NCBI GenBank assembly: GCA_031253875.1
Contig: JAIRVN010000242.1
Span: 1 to 6,171, forward strand
Direction: 5' to 3'
Origin: Deltaproteobacteria bacterium
Lineage (GTDB): Bacteria > Desulfobacterota > Desulfovibrionia > Desulfovibrionales > Desulfovibrionaceae
DNA: 6,171 nt
A program made the translations under genes and the position numbers. Numbering within the stretch: position 1 is the first letter of the stretch; each line of letters starts with the position of its first letter. Below are positions 6,160 through 6,171 of this stretch, one piece after another. The notes beneath the pieces are model-generated. The model did not search any database. It had not been told where the DNA came from and saw only the letters and a program-made list of their open reading frames with translations.

Positions 6160-6171
6160 AGCTTTCTCCTC

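Overview
The window is a gene-dense stretch in which all six coding regions lie on the minus strand. They read from right to left as one apparently uninterrupted transcription unit, with junctions between neighbours ranging from 4-bp overlaps to 54-bp gaps. GC content is fairly high, Shine-Dalgarno sites are strong, and two genes may use or do use non-ATG starts. Gene content and order match what I know of Desulfovibrio-type sulfate-reducing bacteria (Desulfovibrionaceae), so I infer that kind of host. No rRNA or tRNA gene is present to confirm it.

In transcription order (right to left): (1) a complete HlyD/LapC-type membrane-fusion protein of a type I secretion system, 4831-6159; (2) a LapG-like periplasmic calcium-dependent cysteine protease (BTLCP/transglutaminase-like), 3884-4831; (3) a transmembrane receptor with a periplasmic sensor region, a PAS domain and an HD-GYP domain that has lost most of its metal ligands, 1777-3855; (4) a small secreted SH3-domain protein, 1240-1722; (5) an M48-family zinc metalloprotease lipoprotein, 383-1243; (6) the first 123 codons of a CHASE2-domain membrane sensor that runs off the left edge, 1-369.

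Genes 1-3 look like a Lap-type biofilm adhesin control module. In Pseudomonas the type I exporter LapBCE places a giant adhesin on the surface, LapG cuts it off, and the c-di-GMP receptor LapD (degenerate GGDEF-EAL) holds LapG back. Here there is no GGDEF-EAL protein. The slot next to lapG holds a PAS plus degenerate HD-GYP receptor, which keeps the GYP signature but lacks the HD pair, the HH pair and the downstream Asp. I infer that it is a c-di-GMP-binding, non-hydrolysing substitute for LapD. From memory, a comparable arrangement has been described in Desulfovibrio vulgaris Hildenborough under the names DvhG and DvhD; I cannot check that here.

Genes 4-6 are also envelope proteins. They follow with no visible terminator and may extend the same surface programme or simply be a neighbouring envelope-stress or signalling module. 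The adhesin, the ABC exporter (LapB type) and the TolC-like outer-membrane protein (LapE type) are not in the window. The most likely place for the ABC exporter is just beyond the right edge. No mobile element, CRISPR array, RNA gene, convincing promoter or terminator was seen, and no gene-free stretch exceeds 54 bases.
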